Shown: piece after piece, positions 9,456-19,146 of the stretch
Position numbering within the stretch: position 1 is the stretch's first letter
How the letters are laid out: every line of letters starts with the position of its first letter
Source of the DNA: an uncultured Paracoccaceae bacterium
GTDB taxonomy: Bacteria > Pseudomonadota > Alphaproteobacteria > Rhodobacterales > Rhodobacteraceae
Direction: 5' to 3'
DNA: 64,000 bases
Assembly (NCBI GenBank): GCA_937864535.1
Contig: CALMJS010000019.1
Location: forward strand, 248,001-312,000
Notes under the pieces: generated by a model
Database searches by the model: none
Seen by the model: the letters and a program-made list of their open reading frames with translations, nothing else
Told to the model about the DNA's origin: nothing
Made by a program: the position numbers and the translations under genes

Positions 9456-9987
9456 ACCGCGACACCAGTTCCGCCGTGTTCCGCGCGCCCAGCTTCTTCA
9501 TCAGGCGGGCGCGGTGGACTTCGACGGTGCGATGCGAAATTCCCAGCGACAGGCCGATTTCCTTGCAGGTGCGGCCATTGACGACCTCGCGGGCGATTTC
9601 CTGTTCGCGGTCCGTCAGGTCGATCGACCGGCTGGGTTTATCCGCGATCAGCTCGAACGCCCAGACCGTCAGGTCAAAGGGCACCTCGGGCGTCAGCGTC
9701 ACCCCCCGCGCCCGCATCCAGCAGATCGTGCCATCCGCCTGCCGCATGAACCGCTGGTCCTCATAGCTGCCTGCGGCGGCCAGCCCCGCCTCGGCCCTTG
9801 CGCCGATGTCGGAAAAGTCTCCCGTCGTCGGATAGAGCAGCCGGATGGACTGCCCGACCATTTCCCCCTCGGCATAGCCGAACAGCACATGGGCGGCGCG
9901 GTTCGCGGTCCGGATCGACCGATGCGCCAGCACCATCTGCGCCACCGGAGAGGCCTCGAACGCGGTCTCTTGCAGGGATTGCGGCAT
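9439..9987 (-). CDS. PAS domain-containing LuxR-type transcriptional regulator
   Basis: A 182-residue regulator. An N-terminal PAS domain (residues about 8-115, with the [19 protein letters not shown] helix pattern) is followed by a LuxR/FixJ-type helix-turn-helix ([25 protein letters not shown], then [17 protein letters not shown]) at about 122-178. It lacks a receiver domain, so the PAS fold itself probably senses a small ligand, redox state or a partner. The ATG at 9985-9987 has a clear GTAGGAGT site. It is divergent from the CoA-transferase genes and likely regulates them through the TACGTA repeats in between. Confidence 0.83.
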   Translation of the reverse strand: MPQSLQETAFEASPVAQMVLAHRSIRTANRAAHVLFGYAEGEMVGQSIRLLYPTTGDFSDIGARAEAGLAAAGSYEDQRFMRQADGTICWMRARGVTLTPEVPFDLTVWAFELIADKPSRSIDLTDREQEIAREVVNGRTCKEIGLSLGISHRTVEVHRARLMKKLGARNTAELVSRFIVVG

Positions 9988-9996
9988 GGGGACTCC

Positions 9997-10032
9997 TACG
10001 TAGTTGGATACGTAGTAACACGCATACGTAGT
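9997..10032. promoter_or_regulatory. Three TACGTA-core sites between the PAS-LuxR gene and scoA
   Basis: The hexamer TACGTA, each copy followed by GT, occurs at 9997-10002, 10009-10014 and 10025-10030, with centres 12 and 16 bases apart. The last copy continues as GTAGTTTCCCC, reminiscent of sites bound by FixJ/NarL-type helix-turn-helix proteins. The cluster lies 10 to 43 bases upstream of the regulator start and about 90 to 120 bases upstream of scoA. It is therefore placed for autoregulation and for control of the CoA-transferase operon. Binding is inferred. Confidence 0.5.
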
Positions 10033-10116
10033 TTCCCCAATATCCCCCGTTTTGCAGATGAGGCATTGTGCGCCAATATCAAATTCTCGAACGGGAATTT
10101 CAACAGGAGGAACATC

Positions 10117-10821
10117 ATGTCCAAGATCTACGACAGCGCGACTTCGGCGCTGGACGGTCTGATGGTTGACGGGATGCTGATCGCGGCGGGCGGGTTTGGC
10201 CTGTGCGGCATCCCCGAACTGCTGATCGACGCCATCCGGGCGAGCGGGGCCAAGGACCTGACCTTTGCGTCCAACAACGCAGGGGTTGACGGCTTTGGTC
10301 TGGGCAAGCTCTTGGAAACCAGGCAGGTGAAAAAGATGATCTCGTCCTACGTGGGCGAGAACGCGGAATTCATGCGCCAGTATCTGAGCGGAGAGCTGGA
10401 GCTGGAATTCAACCCCCAAGGCACCTTGGCCGAGCGGATGCGCGCTGGCGGCGCTGGCATTCCGGGGTTCTACACCGCGACCGGCGTCGGCACCGTGATT
10501 GCCGAGGGCAAAGAGGTCAAATCCTTTGGCGGCAAGGACTACATCCTTGAAACCGGAATCGTGGCCGACCTGTCGATCATCAAGGCATGGAAGGCCGACA
10601 CCACCGGCAACCTGATTTTCCGCAAAACCGCGCGGAACTTTAACGTGCCCGCCGGCATGTGCGGCAAAATCTGCGTCGCCGAGGTCGAGGAAATCGTTCC
10701 CGCCGGCACGCTGGACCCCGATCACATCCACCTGCCCGGTATCTACGTGCATCGCCTGATCGAGGGCGCGCATGAAAAACGCATCGAACAGCGCACCGTG
10801 CGCAAGCGGGAGGAGGCATAA
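10117..10821 (+). CDS. scoA: 3-oxoacid CoA-transferase subunit A
   Basis: A 234-residue alpha subunit of succinyl-CoA:3-ketoacid CoA-transferase. The [10 protein letters not shown] glycine loop near residue 24 and the [12 protein letters not shown] segment are family hallmarks. With subunit B it transfers CoA from succinyl-CoA to acetoacetate or a related oxoacid in the cytoplasm. The ATG at 10117 has a perfect AGGAGG site at 10105-10110; the longer open frame upstream runs antisense to the regulator and is not coding. The stop codon is directly followed by the ATG of subunit B. Confidence 0.92.
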   Translation: MSKIYDSATSALDGLMVDGMLIAAGGFGLCGIPELLIDAIRASGAKDLTFASNNAGVDGFGLGKLLETRQVKKMISSYVGENAEFMRQYLSGELELEFNPQGTLAERMRAGGAGIPGFYTATGVGTVIAEGKEVKSFGGKDYILETGIVADLSIIKAWKADTTGNLIFRKTARNFNVPAGMCGKICVAEVEEIVPAGTLDPDHIHLPGIYVHRLIEGAHEKRIEQRTVRKREEA

Positions 10822-11463
10822 ATGGCCGAAGTCAAGGGCTGGGACCGCAACCAGATGGCGGCACGCGCCGCTCAGGAATTGCAGGACGGATGGTACGTGA
10901 ACCTCGGTATCGGGATTCCGACGCTGGTGTCGAACTACATCCCCGACGGCATGACCGTGACCCTGCAATCCGAAAACGGCATGCTGGGCATGGGGCCGTT
11001 CCCCTATGAGGGCGATGAAGACGCCGACCTGATCAACGCGGGCAAGCAGACGATCACCGAACTGCCGCACACCGCCTATTTCGACAGCGCGACCAGCTTT
11101 GCGATGATCCGCGGCGGCAAAATCGCGATGGCCATTCTGGGCGCGATGGAGGTTGCCGAAAACGGCGATCTGGCGAACTGGATGATCCCGGGCAAGCTGG
11201 TCAAGGGCATGGGCGGCGCGATGGATCTGGTCGCCGGCGTTGGCCGCGTGGTCGTCGTGATGGATCACGCCAACAAACATGGCGAATCCAAGGTGCTGAA
11301 ATCCTGCACCCTGCCGCTGACCGGCAAGGGCGTGGTGGACCGGATCATCACCAACCTCGGCGTGCTGGACGTCGTCGAGGGCGGGCTAAAGATCGTCGAA
11401 CTGGCCACCGGCGTAACCGAAGCCGAGTTCCGCGCCGCCACCGAGGCCACGCTGGTCAACTAG
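10822..11463 (+). CDS. scoB: 3-oxoacid CoA-transferase subunit B
   Basis: A 213-residue beta subunit. The catalytic glutamate lies in the [10 protein letters not shown] motif near residue 52, which forms the glutamyl-CoA thioester in this family. GIGIPTLV and the [10 protein letters not shown] segment are also typical. Translation starts immediately after the scoA stop (TAAATG) and ends shortly before a strong hairpin terminator. The pair allows ketone-body or acetoacetyl use. The PAS-LuxR protein upstream is the likely regulator. Confidence 0.92.
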   Translation: MAEVKGWDRNQMAARAAQELQDGWYVNLGIGIPTLVSNYIPDGMTVTLQSENGMLGMGPFPYEGDEDADLINAGKQTITELPHTAYFDSATSFAMIRGGKIAMAILGAMEVAENGDLANWMIPGKLVKGMGGAMDLVAGVGRVVVVMDHANKHGESKVLKSCTLPLTGKGVVDRIITNLGVLDVVEGGLKIVELATGVTEAEFRAATEATLVN

Positions 11464-11502
11464 GCCGGAACTGTCGCCTGACATTTCGTGACGCAGACAC
11501 AC

Positions 11503-11538
11503 AAAGAGGGGCGCCAATGGTGCCCCTCTTTCTATTTG
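11503..11538. terminator. Bidirectional terminator between scoB and the Sel1-repeat gene
   Basis: AAAGAGGGGC at 11503-11512 pairs with GCCCCTCTTT at 11522-11531. The stem extends inward by three more pairs, including one G-T, leaving a loop of about three bases. The A-run before and T-run after the stem let it end transcription of scoAB on the plus strand and of the Sel1 gene on the minus strand. Confidence 0.85.
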
Positions 11539-11585
11539 TCTCTCGCTCGTCAGCACGATCCCGGCGTTGCAGCCGGATCGCCGCC

Positions 11586-12341
11586 TCAGCCCCCGAGCCG
11601 GATCAGGGCTGCCTGCGCGGTCGTATTTCCCAGCGCGGCGGCCTGCTCGTAGAGCGCGGTCGCCTTGTCTAGGTCGATATCCACACCCAGCCCGTTCTCG
11701 TAGAGACCGGCCATGCCGACCATCCCGTCCGAGGCGATGAGGTCGCCGCGTTCGGCGGATTTGGCATACCACGCCATCGCTTGCCCGTAATCCTGCGCCA
11801 CGCCCGCGCCACGCTCGTAGGCCTGACCGAGGTAGAATTGCGAGGTGATATCGCCGCGTTCGGCGGCAATCGCATACCACTCCGCAGCAGCCGCAGGGTC
11901 ACCCTGCCCGGTCGCGATCAGGCCAAGGTAGCGCGCCGCCTTGCGGTCGCCCGCGTCATTGGCCTGCGCGAAATAACCGGCCGCCTTGGCGGGATCGACC
12001 TCGACCCCCAAACCCTCCATCCAGATTTTACCCAGATAGAGCAGCCCGCGGCTGTCGCCCGCCTCGGCGGCTGTCGTCGCCCACTCGAGGGCGAGGGCGT
12101 AATCCGGCACGACACCCGCCCCACCCTCGAGATAAATCCGGGCAAGTTCCGAGGCGCCGCCGGTCACACCCTGCGCGGCGGCCTGCTCGTATAGCACGAT
12201 GGCACCGGCGAGGTCCCCGGCATCCGTCGCGGCCTTGGCCGCGGCGAGCGTCGGATCAGTGTCGGACATCCCCTGCGCCAGAGCAACGGCAGGGAGGGCC
12301 AGCGCAAGAGCGCCAGCCATCAGAAGTGTGCGAAACGTCAT
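11586..12341 (-). CDS. Secreted Sel1-repeat (TPR-like) protein
   Basis: A 251-residue protein with a signal peptide (first 22 residues, ending ALA before QGMSD) followed by five to six Sel1-like repeats of about 36 residues. Repeat cores such as GKIWMEGLGVEVDPAKAAGY and GQAYERGAGVAQDYGQAMAW are evident, with the AERGD spacer repeated. Such repeats form alpha-solenoids used for protein-protein contact. The ATG at 12339-12341 is set by the signal peptide. It follows the exported esterase with a gap of seven bases, so the two are probably co-transcribed and both act outside the cytoplasm. No enzymatic function can be named. Confidence 0.8.
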   Translation of the reverse strand: MTFRTLLMAGALALALPAVALAQGMSDTDPTLAAAKAATDAGDLAGAIVLYEQAAAQGVTGGASELARIYLEGGAGVVPDYALALEWATTAAEAGDSRGLLYLGKIWMEGLGVEVDPAKAAGYFAQANDAGDRKAARYLGLIATGQGDPAAAAEWYAIAAERGDITSQFYLGQAYERGAGVAQDYGQAMAWYAKSAERGDLIASDGMVGMAGLYENGLGVDIDLDKATALYEQAAALGNTTAQAALIRLGG

Positions 12342-12348
12342 CACAGCC

Positions 12349-13665
12349 TCACAGGTTCGTCCGCAAGATCCAGTCGCGGATCGGTTCGATCGTATAGGCC
12401 ACCCGCCACGTGTTCTGGTGGCCGCTGGCCCCCTCCGTGCTGGCCCCCGCCGGGAAAACCGTGCCCGCCGCAAAGGCCACGAAATTCACCCGCGCACCCT
12501 CGGCAATCAGGTCGTCAAAGGCGGTCTGGTACTGCTCGGCGTCCCATGTCGCATCCCAAGTGGCGCGGGCCACGCTGGCGCCCGCGGCCTCCAGCGCATC
12601 GGTGATCGCGGTCTGCCCCGGAAAGGCCTTGCTGTCATCCTCGCTCACCACGATGAAGATCCGGTTTCCGGCCATCGGCGCCACCAGCGCCGCATCCCAT
12701 TGGCACGCCACGAGGAACGTCGCGGCAAAGAAGTCCGGATATTTGATGTTCATCGCAATCGACAGCATCCCGCCGCCCGACTGGCCCGTGGTATACAGCC
12801 GCGCCGGATCGATCGAGAATTCCTGGGTGAGCGCGGTAATCAGGTTCACCACAGTATCCAGCATGGACGAGGCATTGCTGTTGTCGTCGGCGACGATCTC
12901 GGCGAATTGCGGCGCCAGCACAAAGGCGGGGCGGGCTGCCTGATCGGTCGGCGAGGCCCAGGAAATCGCGCCCAGCCCCTGTTTGAGGGTAAAGGTCGGG
13001 TCCTCGGAACAGGCCCCCGCGTCATGCATGAAATTGACCAGCGGATAGCTCTGCGCCGGGTCATAGTTGGCCGGGATAAACAGGTTGTAGGCCAGCGTAT
13101 CGCCGGTTACGGGGTCATTCCAGACCCGCTGTTCAAAGCCGTCAACCACGAGGTTGGCGACCGCGCTGGTCGTGACCTCGGCCTCGGGCGTCACCACCGT
13201 CGCGGCAGGCTCGGTCCATGTGGTGCCCGACACGTTGGGGTCGCCCGCGCTCCAGCTTGGCCCGCCCGATCCGCCCGCAGCCGCTCCGCCGGTCGTGCTG
13301 GCTCCGGCGGGCGGCGCGCCGCGCTCGGGTTCGCTCTTGAGCACGGCAGCGGCGTCCGCGTCCGACAACTCGACAATCACAAACGGCCCGCTCTCTGCCT
13401 TGTCTGCCGGGTCCGCCGAGGTTGACGGATAGACGCCGGTTACAGTCCGCCCTTCGACGGCATAGGCGCCCGCGTCGAGCTCGCCCGCCGCCACGTCGCC
13501 GTCATAGGCCAGCGCGACGGCGACAAAACGCAGCCCGTCGCCATAGACTCGGGTGACAGCGGTCGCACCGGTCGGCGTGGCCGCGATGGCAAGCACGGGC
13601 ACGGTCAGCGTCGCGGCAGCGCCAAGCGCACCAAGGCCAATAAGGAAATTGCGGCGGGAGGTCAT
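12349..13665 (-). CDS. Exported alpha/beta hydrolase, PHB-depolymerase/esterase-like
   Basis: A 438-residue protein. It begins with a twin-arginine-type signal (TSRRNFLIGLGALGAAATL) and an Ala-rich region. A Gly/Ala/Pro/Ser linker around residues 120-150 precedes an alpha/beta hydrolase domain. The nucleophile elbow is TTGQSGGGM, close to the GxSxG form of extracellular poly(3-hydroxybutyrate) depolymerases and feruloyl-type esterases. A histidine in GASGHQNTW near the end could complete the triad. The N-terminal half (residues about 35-115) resembles no domain I can name. The ATG at 13665 has a good AAAGGACG site. Confidence 0.72.
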   Translation of the reverse strand: MTSRRNFLIGLGALGAAATLTVPVLAIAATPTGATAVTRVYGDGLRFVAVALAYDGDVAAGELDAGAYAVEGRTVTGVYPSTSADPADKAESGPFVIVELSDADAAAVLKSEPERGAPPAGASTTGGAAAGGSGGPSWSAGDPNVSGTTWTEPAATVVTPEAEVTTSAVANLVVDGFEQRVWNDPVTGDTLAYNLFIPANYDPAQSYPLVNFMHDAGACSEDPTFTLKQGLGAISWASPTDQAARPAFVLAPQFAEIVADDNSNASSMLDTVVNLITALTQEFSIDPARLYTTGQSGGGMLSIAMNIKYPDFFAATFLVACQWDAALVAPMAGNRIFIVVSEDDSKAFPGQTAITDALEAAGASVARATWDATWDAEQYQTAFDDLIAEGARVNFVAFAAGTVFPAGASTEGASGHQNTWRVAYTIEPIRDWILRTNL

Positions 13666-13784
13666 AATTCGTCCTTTCGTCTGAACCACAGGCAGGTTCG
13701 TCATAGTTACAGACGTCTTACGCAGGCCCCGCGCTTTTCCGTCGCAACATTCGACAGGACGACACCGCACTTCGGCGGTGTGGC

Positions 13785-16700
13785 TCAGGTCGATCGGAAC
13801 ACAAACTCTGGCAGAACCGTCTCCCACTCTGCGCGCTTGATATAGCTCTGGAAATGCTCGTCATTGTCCGATTTGCGCCAGCGAACCACAGCTCCGACCT
13901 TGCCCTCGACCAACCTTGTCCCTGACGGCGGTGACCAGTTTGCTGCCATTCGGCCGATGACGCAGTCGCTTCGGTCGAGGATGATCCACCTGCCCTCTCT
14001 GCGCTCGAGGTGAACCGGATCATTCACTCTCGCGCGCGAAATGGCTGCAAGCGTCGGACTCGTATCGAATAGCCGTCCGGCGAATGACAGGTCGACCGAC
14101 GACAGCTCTGGCAGCTGATAGTGGTCGGGGCTGGGCAGATCGCTGTTGCGGGGGCGCTCGATCCTGCGCAGAAGTTCGCTCTCGCTGTCTGCCAGGACAA
14201 AGGGATGTTCGCCGCTGACGACCACGGCCAGACTTTTGCGGGCGCGCGTCATGGCGACATAGAACAGACGTCGGGGGGCCTCTCCGTCTTCTCCACGCGA
14301 CAACGCCTTCCATCCGCCGTTGAGAATGACAACGTGGTCGAATTCCAATCCCTTGGAACGGTGCGCGGTCAGCAATAGCAGGCCTCGCTGGGCACTGCGG
14401 ATGTCTTGGGACCATTCGGCCAACCACTCGATGGCATCGGGAACCGGAATGGTCTTTTTGCCCAGCTCGCGTGCAAGATCGGCAAGCCCCTCTGCAATCA
14501 GGTTGACCCAGCGGTTTGAAGGCTGGCGGTTCAGGACCAATAGAATATCCTGAATATTGAGCATCGCGGACGGGTCTTGGCGGAGGTCCGAGACAAGCTG
14601 CTGCATCTCTCTCAGACGCCAGATGCTCGGCAGTTTCTCGTTCGCCATTTCGACCGGCAGGCCCAGCTTTTCGGCATAGGCGCGGACCGGTTCCAAACGT
14701 TTCCAGTCACGAGAAATGATCGCTGTCCGCGCCCAGTGAAAGTCGGGGTCAAGGCGCGAAATCCGCACCAACTCGTCAACGGCGGACATTGCCTGAAGAA
14801 TGTCGTCATCCGCCACATCGAGGAACTGAACGCGCCCTTTGCCAACCGGATCATGGGTGGCCATGATGCCCCCGCCCGGCTCGAGGCCGCGCACCTTGTC
14901 CACAGTGATGGCATGGCCATCCTTCATCCGGCCGCGCGCAGGTTCGATCACCTGATTGGCCGCATCGATGATATAGCGCGTGGAACGGTAATTCTCGGTC
15001 AGGAATTTTGGTTTCGCGCGATAGTCTTCTTCGAACTTGCGGATAAAGGAAATCGACGCGCCGGCAAAGGCATAGATATTCTGGTCGTCATCCCCCACCG
15101 CAAAGAGGCTCAGACGCTGATCGGGATCTTCGAGGGATCTGCCTGCGACGGCGGAAATCAGCGCGTATTCCTCGGGGCCGATGTCCTGATATTCATCGAC
15201 CAGAATCCAGCGATACCCCTGAATGAGGATCTCCCTCTGGGCCTCGGCCTCGGATTTGCTCAGCCCGTCGCCGTTTAGCTGGCGGACGGCATCCCGGATA
15301 ATGCCATCAAAGTCACGTGTTTCCTTGGCAACGCCGTCAAACCTCGCGCCGACCAGCCTCATGGCCAGGGCATGGCAGGTCGAGATCGTCACCGACGCGG
15401 CATGCTCGCCCACCAGATGCCGCAGCCTTGCGCGGATTTCGGCGGCGGCATGGCGATTGTAGGTCAGGACAAGTATGCCCCTCGGGTCCTCCCGCTTGAC
15501 ACGCAGGAGATAGGCGATCCGATGCACCAGAACCCGGGTCTTGCCGGAACCGGGCCCCGCAAGCACAAGCACGTTGGTTTCTTCGCGGTCATCGGCAACG
15601 ATGTCTTTCTGCACCGGATTGCCCAAATCCTCGACAATCTGCTTCCACGCCTTGCCCGTCGTCTGACGACGAATTTCCACGCCGCGACCGGGCATCCATG
15701 TCTTGAGAAAGCGGTCCTGATCCATCGCGAAATAGTCTTCCGACATCCGCACGGCATCCCGGATTCTTTCCAGTCCCCGTTCCGCGTATTCGGCCATAAC
15801 ATGGGTCTGAAGGGTTTGTTCGCGGTAATGGTCCTCTAGCGGAAGGAAGTCTTTCTTTGTGAAATTCCCCTTCCCGCCCTTGAGATAGATGGTCATGGCA
15901 GACCGAAAGACCGTCAGACCTTTGCCCAGCGTCAGCACCTTTTGCTCGTGAAGCCAGAGCAGCGTCCGCTCCATCAGCTTGGTCAGGTCTTTGACCCCCG
16001 CGCTCTTGATCAGGGCGTCACCGGACAGGCACTCCATCAGCTTGCCGTGGGTGGTCTCGACCTGGACATCCTTGCCGCGCGATCCCGCAGGCGCCGCCGC
16101 CACCAAGAAATCCAACAGCCGCACCGCCGCGGTCCACCGCAAATTGGCAGTCTGCTCCACCACGCGCCACGTCCGCTGCAAGGTGACTTCTACGGTCTTG
16201 TTCGACAGCTTTCGCAGGCGGATGTTGCCGCGCTCGCCGGCGCCATCACGGCCATCGCGTTCGATACTCCGCAAAATCCGGTCAATCAGATGGGGGATCG
16301 CATCCTCGTTGCCGTTATTTCGCAAAAACTGACTCGCTTCGGCAAGGTCGAGCACCGTCGGATGTCCCGAATCCGCGTCTGGGTCCAGTTCCCTCAGTCG
16401 CGACAGCAGCGCACGCTCCAGCTCGACAGCGTGTTTCAGCCGTTGGCGCGAGTGGTTTTCCACCCCGATATGCACAGCCACAGTGATGGCAATATCATTT
16501 CTAGCAATCCCCAGACTTTCCAGATCCGCCATCGCCTTTGACAGCGCCCGATGTGACAGGCCACTCACGCCGGTCAATTCGTCGGTCGAGATGCCTTTGT
16601 CGGCAGGCGCGTTCATCACGTGTTCAACAATCGCAAGCAGCTCGCTTCGCCGCGTTTGTGTGATCTCCGCCTTTTGCAAACGCGTTCGCGCTTCGTCGAT

Positions 16701-18920
16701 TGTCCGCACCAACAGGGATGCGGCAAAGACCTGAACGCGGTTCTCCTCCCGCGAAATCAGGTTCGCTTCCTCCAGCCAGGATACGGCCGTCTTGACGCGC
16801 GTGTCGTCTGTCGCGCTGTCACGGACGAATTCGCGGTCCTTTTCTTGCTGCACGATTTCGCCAGCCGTGGCCACAACCGTTCCGCTGTTTCGGGTGTGTT
16901 CGTCGAGGCGGCGCAGCGACTTGAAAATCGCGCTGATCTCGTGCTGCTGGAGCCGCGATCTTGCCGAAAGGGTGAACTGCCGTTCGACGTCATCGGAATG
17001 ATAGAGCAGGACACAACTTGCTGGCGCACGATCTCGTCCTGCACGTCCGGCTTCTTGCAGGTAGTTCTCCAAGGACCCGGGAATGTCGGCATGGACCACT
17101 AGCCGAATATCGGGCTTATCAATGCCCATCCCAAAGGCGTTCGTTGCGGCGATGACACGCAGAGTACCAACCCGGAAACTCTCCTGAACCACATGCTTTG
17201 CTTCCGCACTCAGCCCGGCATGAAAATGCTCGACCGCCAATCCTTGCGCCTTGAGAAACGATGCGACGCGCTCGGTCTCGCTTCTGGTTGCGCAGTACAC
17301 GACCGCCCCCGACCGCTCGTCCTTCGGCAATTGTTCCGAAATGACCGTCAGGAGGTCACCCAGTTTGGTTTCCTTTCGCGTCGGCAGCACCGAAAAGGTC
17401 AGGTTCGTGCGCGTCGCCCCGCCGTCGAACAAGACCAGATCGACGCCAAGTCGTTCGCGGAAATGCTCGGTAATCTCGCGCACGACCTCTGGCTTGGCCG
17501 TCGCTGTCAGGCAAAGTACCGGCGCTGCTCCGTTCTGCTGGCCGGAATACTCGCGGATGAAACGTCCGATATAGCGATAGTCGGGCCTGAAATCGTGGCC
17601 CCATTTCGAAACACAATGGGCCTCGTCAAGCACCCACAGACCGACCTCCCTTTGCGCCAGTACAGAGCGGACAGATACGCTTCGCAACTGTTCCGGCGAG
17701 ATCAGCAAAATGGCCGCACTGCCCAACCGGACGCGGTCAAGGGCATCTTGCCGCTCGGGCATCGACAGCATGCCGTTAATCGTGACGGCGGACGTTATTC
17801 CCGTGCGCTCCATCCCCTGCACCTGATCCGCCATCAATGCGACCAGAGGCGAGATCACGACGGTCAACGCTCCCGTTTTTTCGTAGAGACTGAGTGCAGG
17901 GACCTGATAGCAAACGGATTTACCGGTACCAGTCGGCAAGATTCCAAGGACATTTCCATGCCGCATGGCCTCCGCCACAATAACCTGTTGGAGGGGTCGG
18001 CCCTCGCTGTCCACGGGGGCCGGGCGATAGCCATCGAACCCGAACCACCGCTTTAACGCACCGACCGGGTCGTTCTTTTCAGAACACCACGGACAGGTCG
18101 GGCCACCGCAGTTCGTATCCCGCAGCATTCGGACGATCTGGCCCGACTGCGGGAAGGTGGCTCTCACCCAAGGCGGCATCACCGACTCTCCGCCAGCCAC
18201 CGAAATCCACGCCAGCGCATAGGCAAAGGGCCAACCGGACTGGGCTTCGGACAGCAAATCCAGCGCCGGCTGAATTTGCGCCTCGCAGACCCGCCCCGTC
18301 AGCCAATCCCCGATCGCCGTTCGTGCGGTCTGACGATCCGGCCTCGCGGCATTTCGCACATCGGCAAACACGGCCTCAAAACCGTCCGAACGATCCTGCA
18401 TGGTCGTCAGATAGTGGTAGGCAATCAGGGATGCCGGTGACGTCTGCCCGATCTCTCTGAGGGCGTTGATCTGGTTTTCCAGCACCTGAAACACAAGTTT
18501 CGCGTCGAGAACCGGGTCGTTGACATGGCCCGCCTGCAACCGCCCGTCATGATAGTGTTTCACCAGATGATGGTAGGGGTTGCGTGGAAAGGCCAAGGGG
18601 TTCAGCCAGAGCGTATCGATGGGGGCCGCCATCTTGGCGATCAAACGCGGGCGGGTCGCCAAGAGATGTTCGATGTCATGCCGCAAAACGTTGTGGCCAA
18701 TGACATGGGAAACCTTCGCGAGAGCCTTCTCGAGCTGGTCGAGACTGGTCTTGATCTTGCCCTTGCCCGCAATGATCGGTTGCGCATCGCCATAGACCAC
18801 TGCCGCCAGATCAAAGATCTCGGCGGTCTTCGGGTTCACTTCAAGATCGATGGAAAGGCAGCGCTCGAGGAGCGGTCGTCTATCTTCGGTCTTTGATCTC
18901 AGAAAATTCAGAAACGCCAT
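13785..18920 (-). CDS. Giant fused exonuclease-like / RecQ / UvrD DNA helicase
   Basis: One open frame of about 1711 residues. Residues about 22-150 look like a DEDD 3'-5' exonuclease (SIDLEVN with D and E, then GHNVLRHD). A CxxxxCPWC knuckle follows near 270-280. The RecQ core runs from Walker A LPTGTGKS (about 328-335) through DEAH (about 432) to QEAGRAGRD (about 625). A middle region of roughly 450 residues has winged-helix-like pieces. A complete superfamily-1 UvrD/PcrA helicase starts at AGPGSGKT (about 1121-1128), with VDEYQDI, DDDQNIYAFAG, AHRSKGLEF and YVAMTRARK. The ATG at 18920 is used; a TTG 33 bases upstream is possible. It likely acts in DNA repair or anti-invader defence. It stands alone between two unrelated loci. 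Confidence 0.85.
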   Translation of the reverse strand: MAFLNFLRSKTEDRRPLLERCLSIDLEVNPKTAEIFDLAAVVYGDAQPIIAGKGKIKTSLDQLEKALAKVSHVIGHNVLRHDIEHLLATRPRLIAKMAAPIDTLWLNPLAFPRNPYHHLVKHYHDGRLQAGHVNDPVLDAKLVFQVLENQINALREIGQTSPASLIAYHYLTTMQDRSDGFEAVFADVRNAARPDRQTARTAIGDWLTGRVCEAQIQPALDLLSEAQSGWPFAYALAWISVAGGESVMPPWVRATFPQSGQIVRMLRDTNCGGPTCPWCSEKNDPVGALKRWFGFDGYRPAPVDSEGRPLQQVIVAEAMRHGNVLGILPTGTGKSVCYQVPALSLYEKTGALTVVISPLVALMADQVQGMERTGITSAVTINGMLSMPERQDALDRVRLGSAAILLISPEQLRSVSVRSVLAQREVGLWVLDEAHCVSKWGHDFRPDYRYIGRFIREYSGQQNGAAPVLCLTATAKPEVVREITEHFRERLGVDLVLFDGGATRTNLTFSVLPTRKETKLGDLLTVISEQLPKDERSGAVVYCATRSETERVASFLKAQGLAVEHFHAGLSAEAKHVVQESFRVGTLRVIAATNAFGMGIDKPDIRLVVHADIPGSLENYLQEAGRAGRDRAPASCVLLYHSDDVERQFTLSARSRLQQHEISAIFKSLRRLDEHTRNSGTVVATAGEIVQQEKDREFVRDSATDDTRVKTAVSWLEEANLISREENRVQVFAASLLVRTIDEARTRLQKAEITQTRRSELLAIVEHVMNAPADKGISTDELTGVSGLSHRALSKAMADLESLGIARNDIAITVAVHIGVENHSRQRLKHAVELERALLSRLRELDPDADSGHPTVLDLAEASQFLRNNGNEDAIPHLIDRILRSIERDGRDGAGERGNIRLRKLSNKTVEVTLQRTWRVVEQTANLRWTAAVRLLDFLVAAAPAGSRGKDVQVETTHGKLMECLSGDALIKSAGVKDLTKLMERTLLWLHEQKVLTLGKGLTVFRSAMTIYLKGGKGNFTKKDFLPLEDHYREQTLQTHVMAEYAERGLERIRDAVRMSEDYFAMDQDRFLKTWMPGRGVEIRRQTTGKAWKQIVEDLGNPVQKDIVADDREETNVLVLAGPGSGKTRVLVHRIAYLLRVKREDPRGILVLTYNRHAAAEIRARLRHLVGEHAASVTISTCHALAMRLVGARFDGVAKETRDFDGIIRDAVRQLNGDGLSKSEAEAQREILIQGYRWILVDEYQDIGPEEYALISAVAGRSLEDPDQRLSLFAVGDDDQNIYAFAGASISFIRKFEEDYRAKPKFLTENYRSTRYIIDAANQVIEPARGRMKDGHAITVDKVRGLEPGGGIMATHDPVGKGRVQFLDVADDDILQAMSAVDELVRISRLDPDFHWARTAIISRDWKRLEPVRAYAEKLGLPVEMANEKLPSIWRLREMQQLVSDLRQDPSAMLNIQDILLVLNRQPSNRWVNLIAEGLADLARELGKKTIPVPDAIEWLAEWSQDIRSAQRGLLLLTAHRSKGLEFDHVVILNGGWKALSRGEDGEAPRRLFYVAMTRARKSLAVVVSGEHPFVLADSESELLRRIERPRNSDLPSPDHYQLPELSSVDLSFAGRLFDTSPTLAAISRARVNDPVHLERREGRWIILDRSDCVIGRMAANWSPPSGTRLVEGKVGAVVRWRKSDNDEHFQSYIKRAEWETVLPEFVFRST

Positions 18921-19146
18921 AAAGACTGAAACGACAGTAAAGTTCGGACTCAATCATATGGCGCATAGAGGGACGCCGGAACAAGGCAAAAGTGACGACC
19001 GCAGACCCGCCCGACGAGGGCGCGACTGACCTGCGGCAGGTTATCCGCCAGCAGCGCGAGGCCCGTGATGGGCTACACCACGGATAGGGAAACCATCGCA
19101 AACAGGGTTGCGCCGCCGAAATGCCGCCGCACCCCCCGCTCGGACA

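Noticed and set aside
18880-19101. Small minus-strand frame upstream of the helicase gene
   Set aside because: It overlaps the helicase start in another frame and has no recognisable features.
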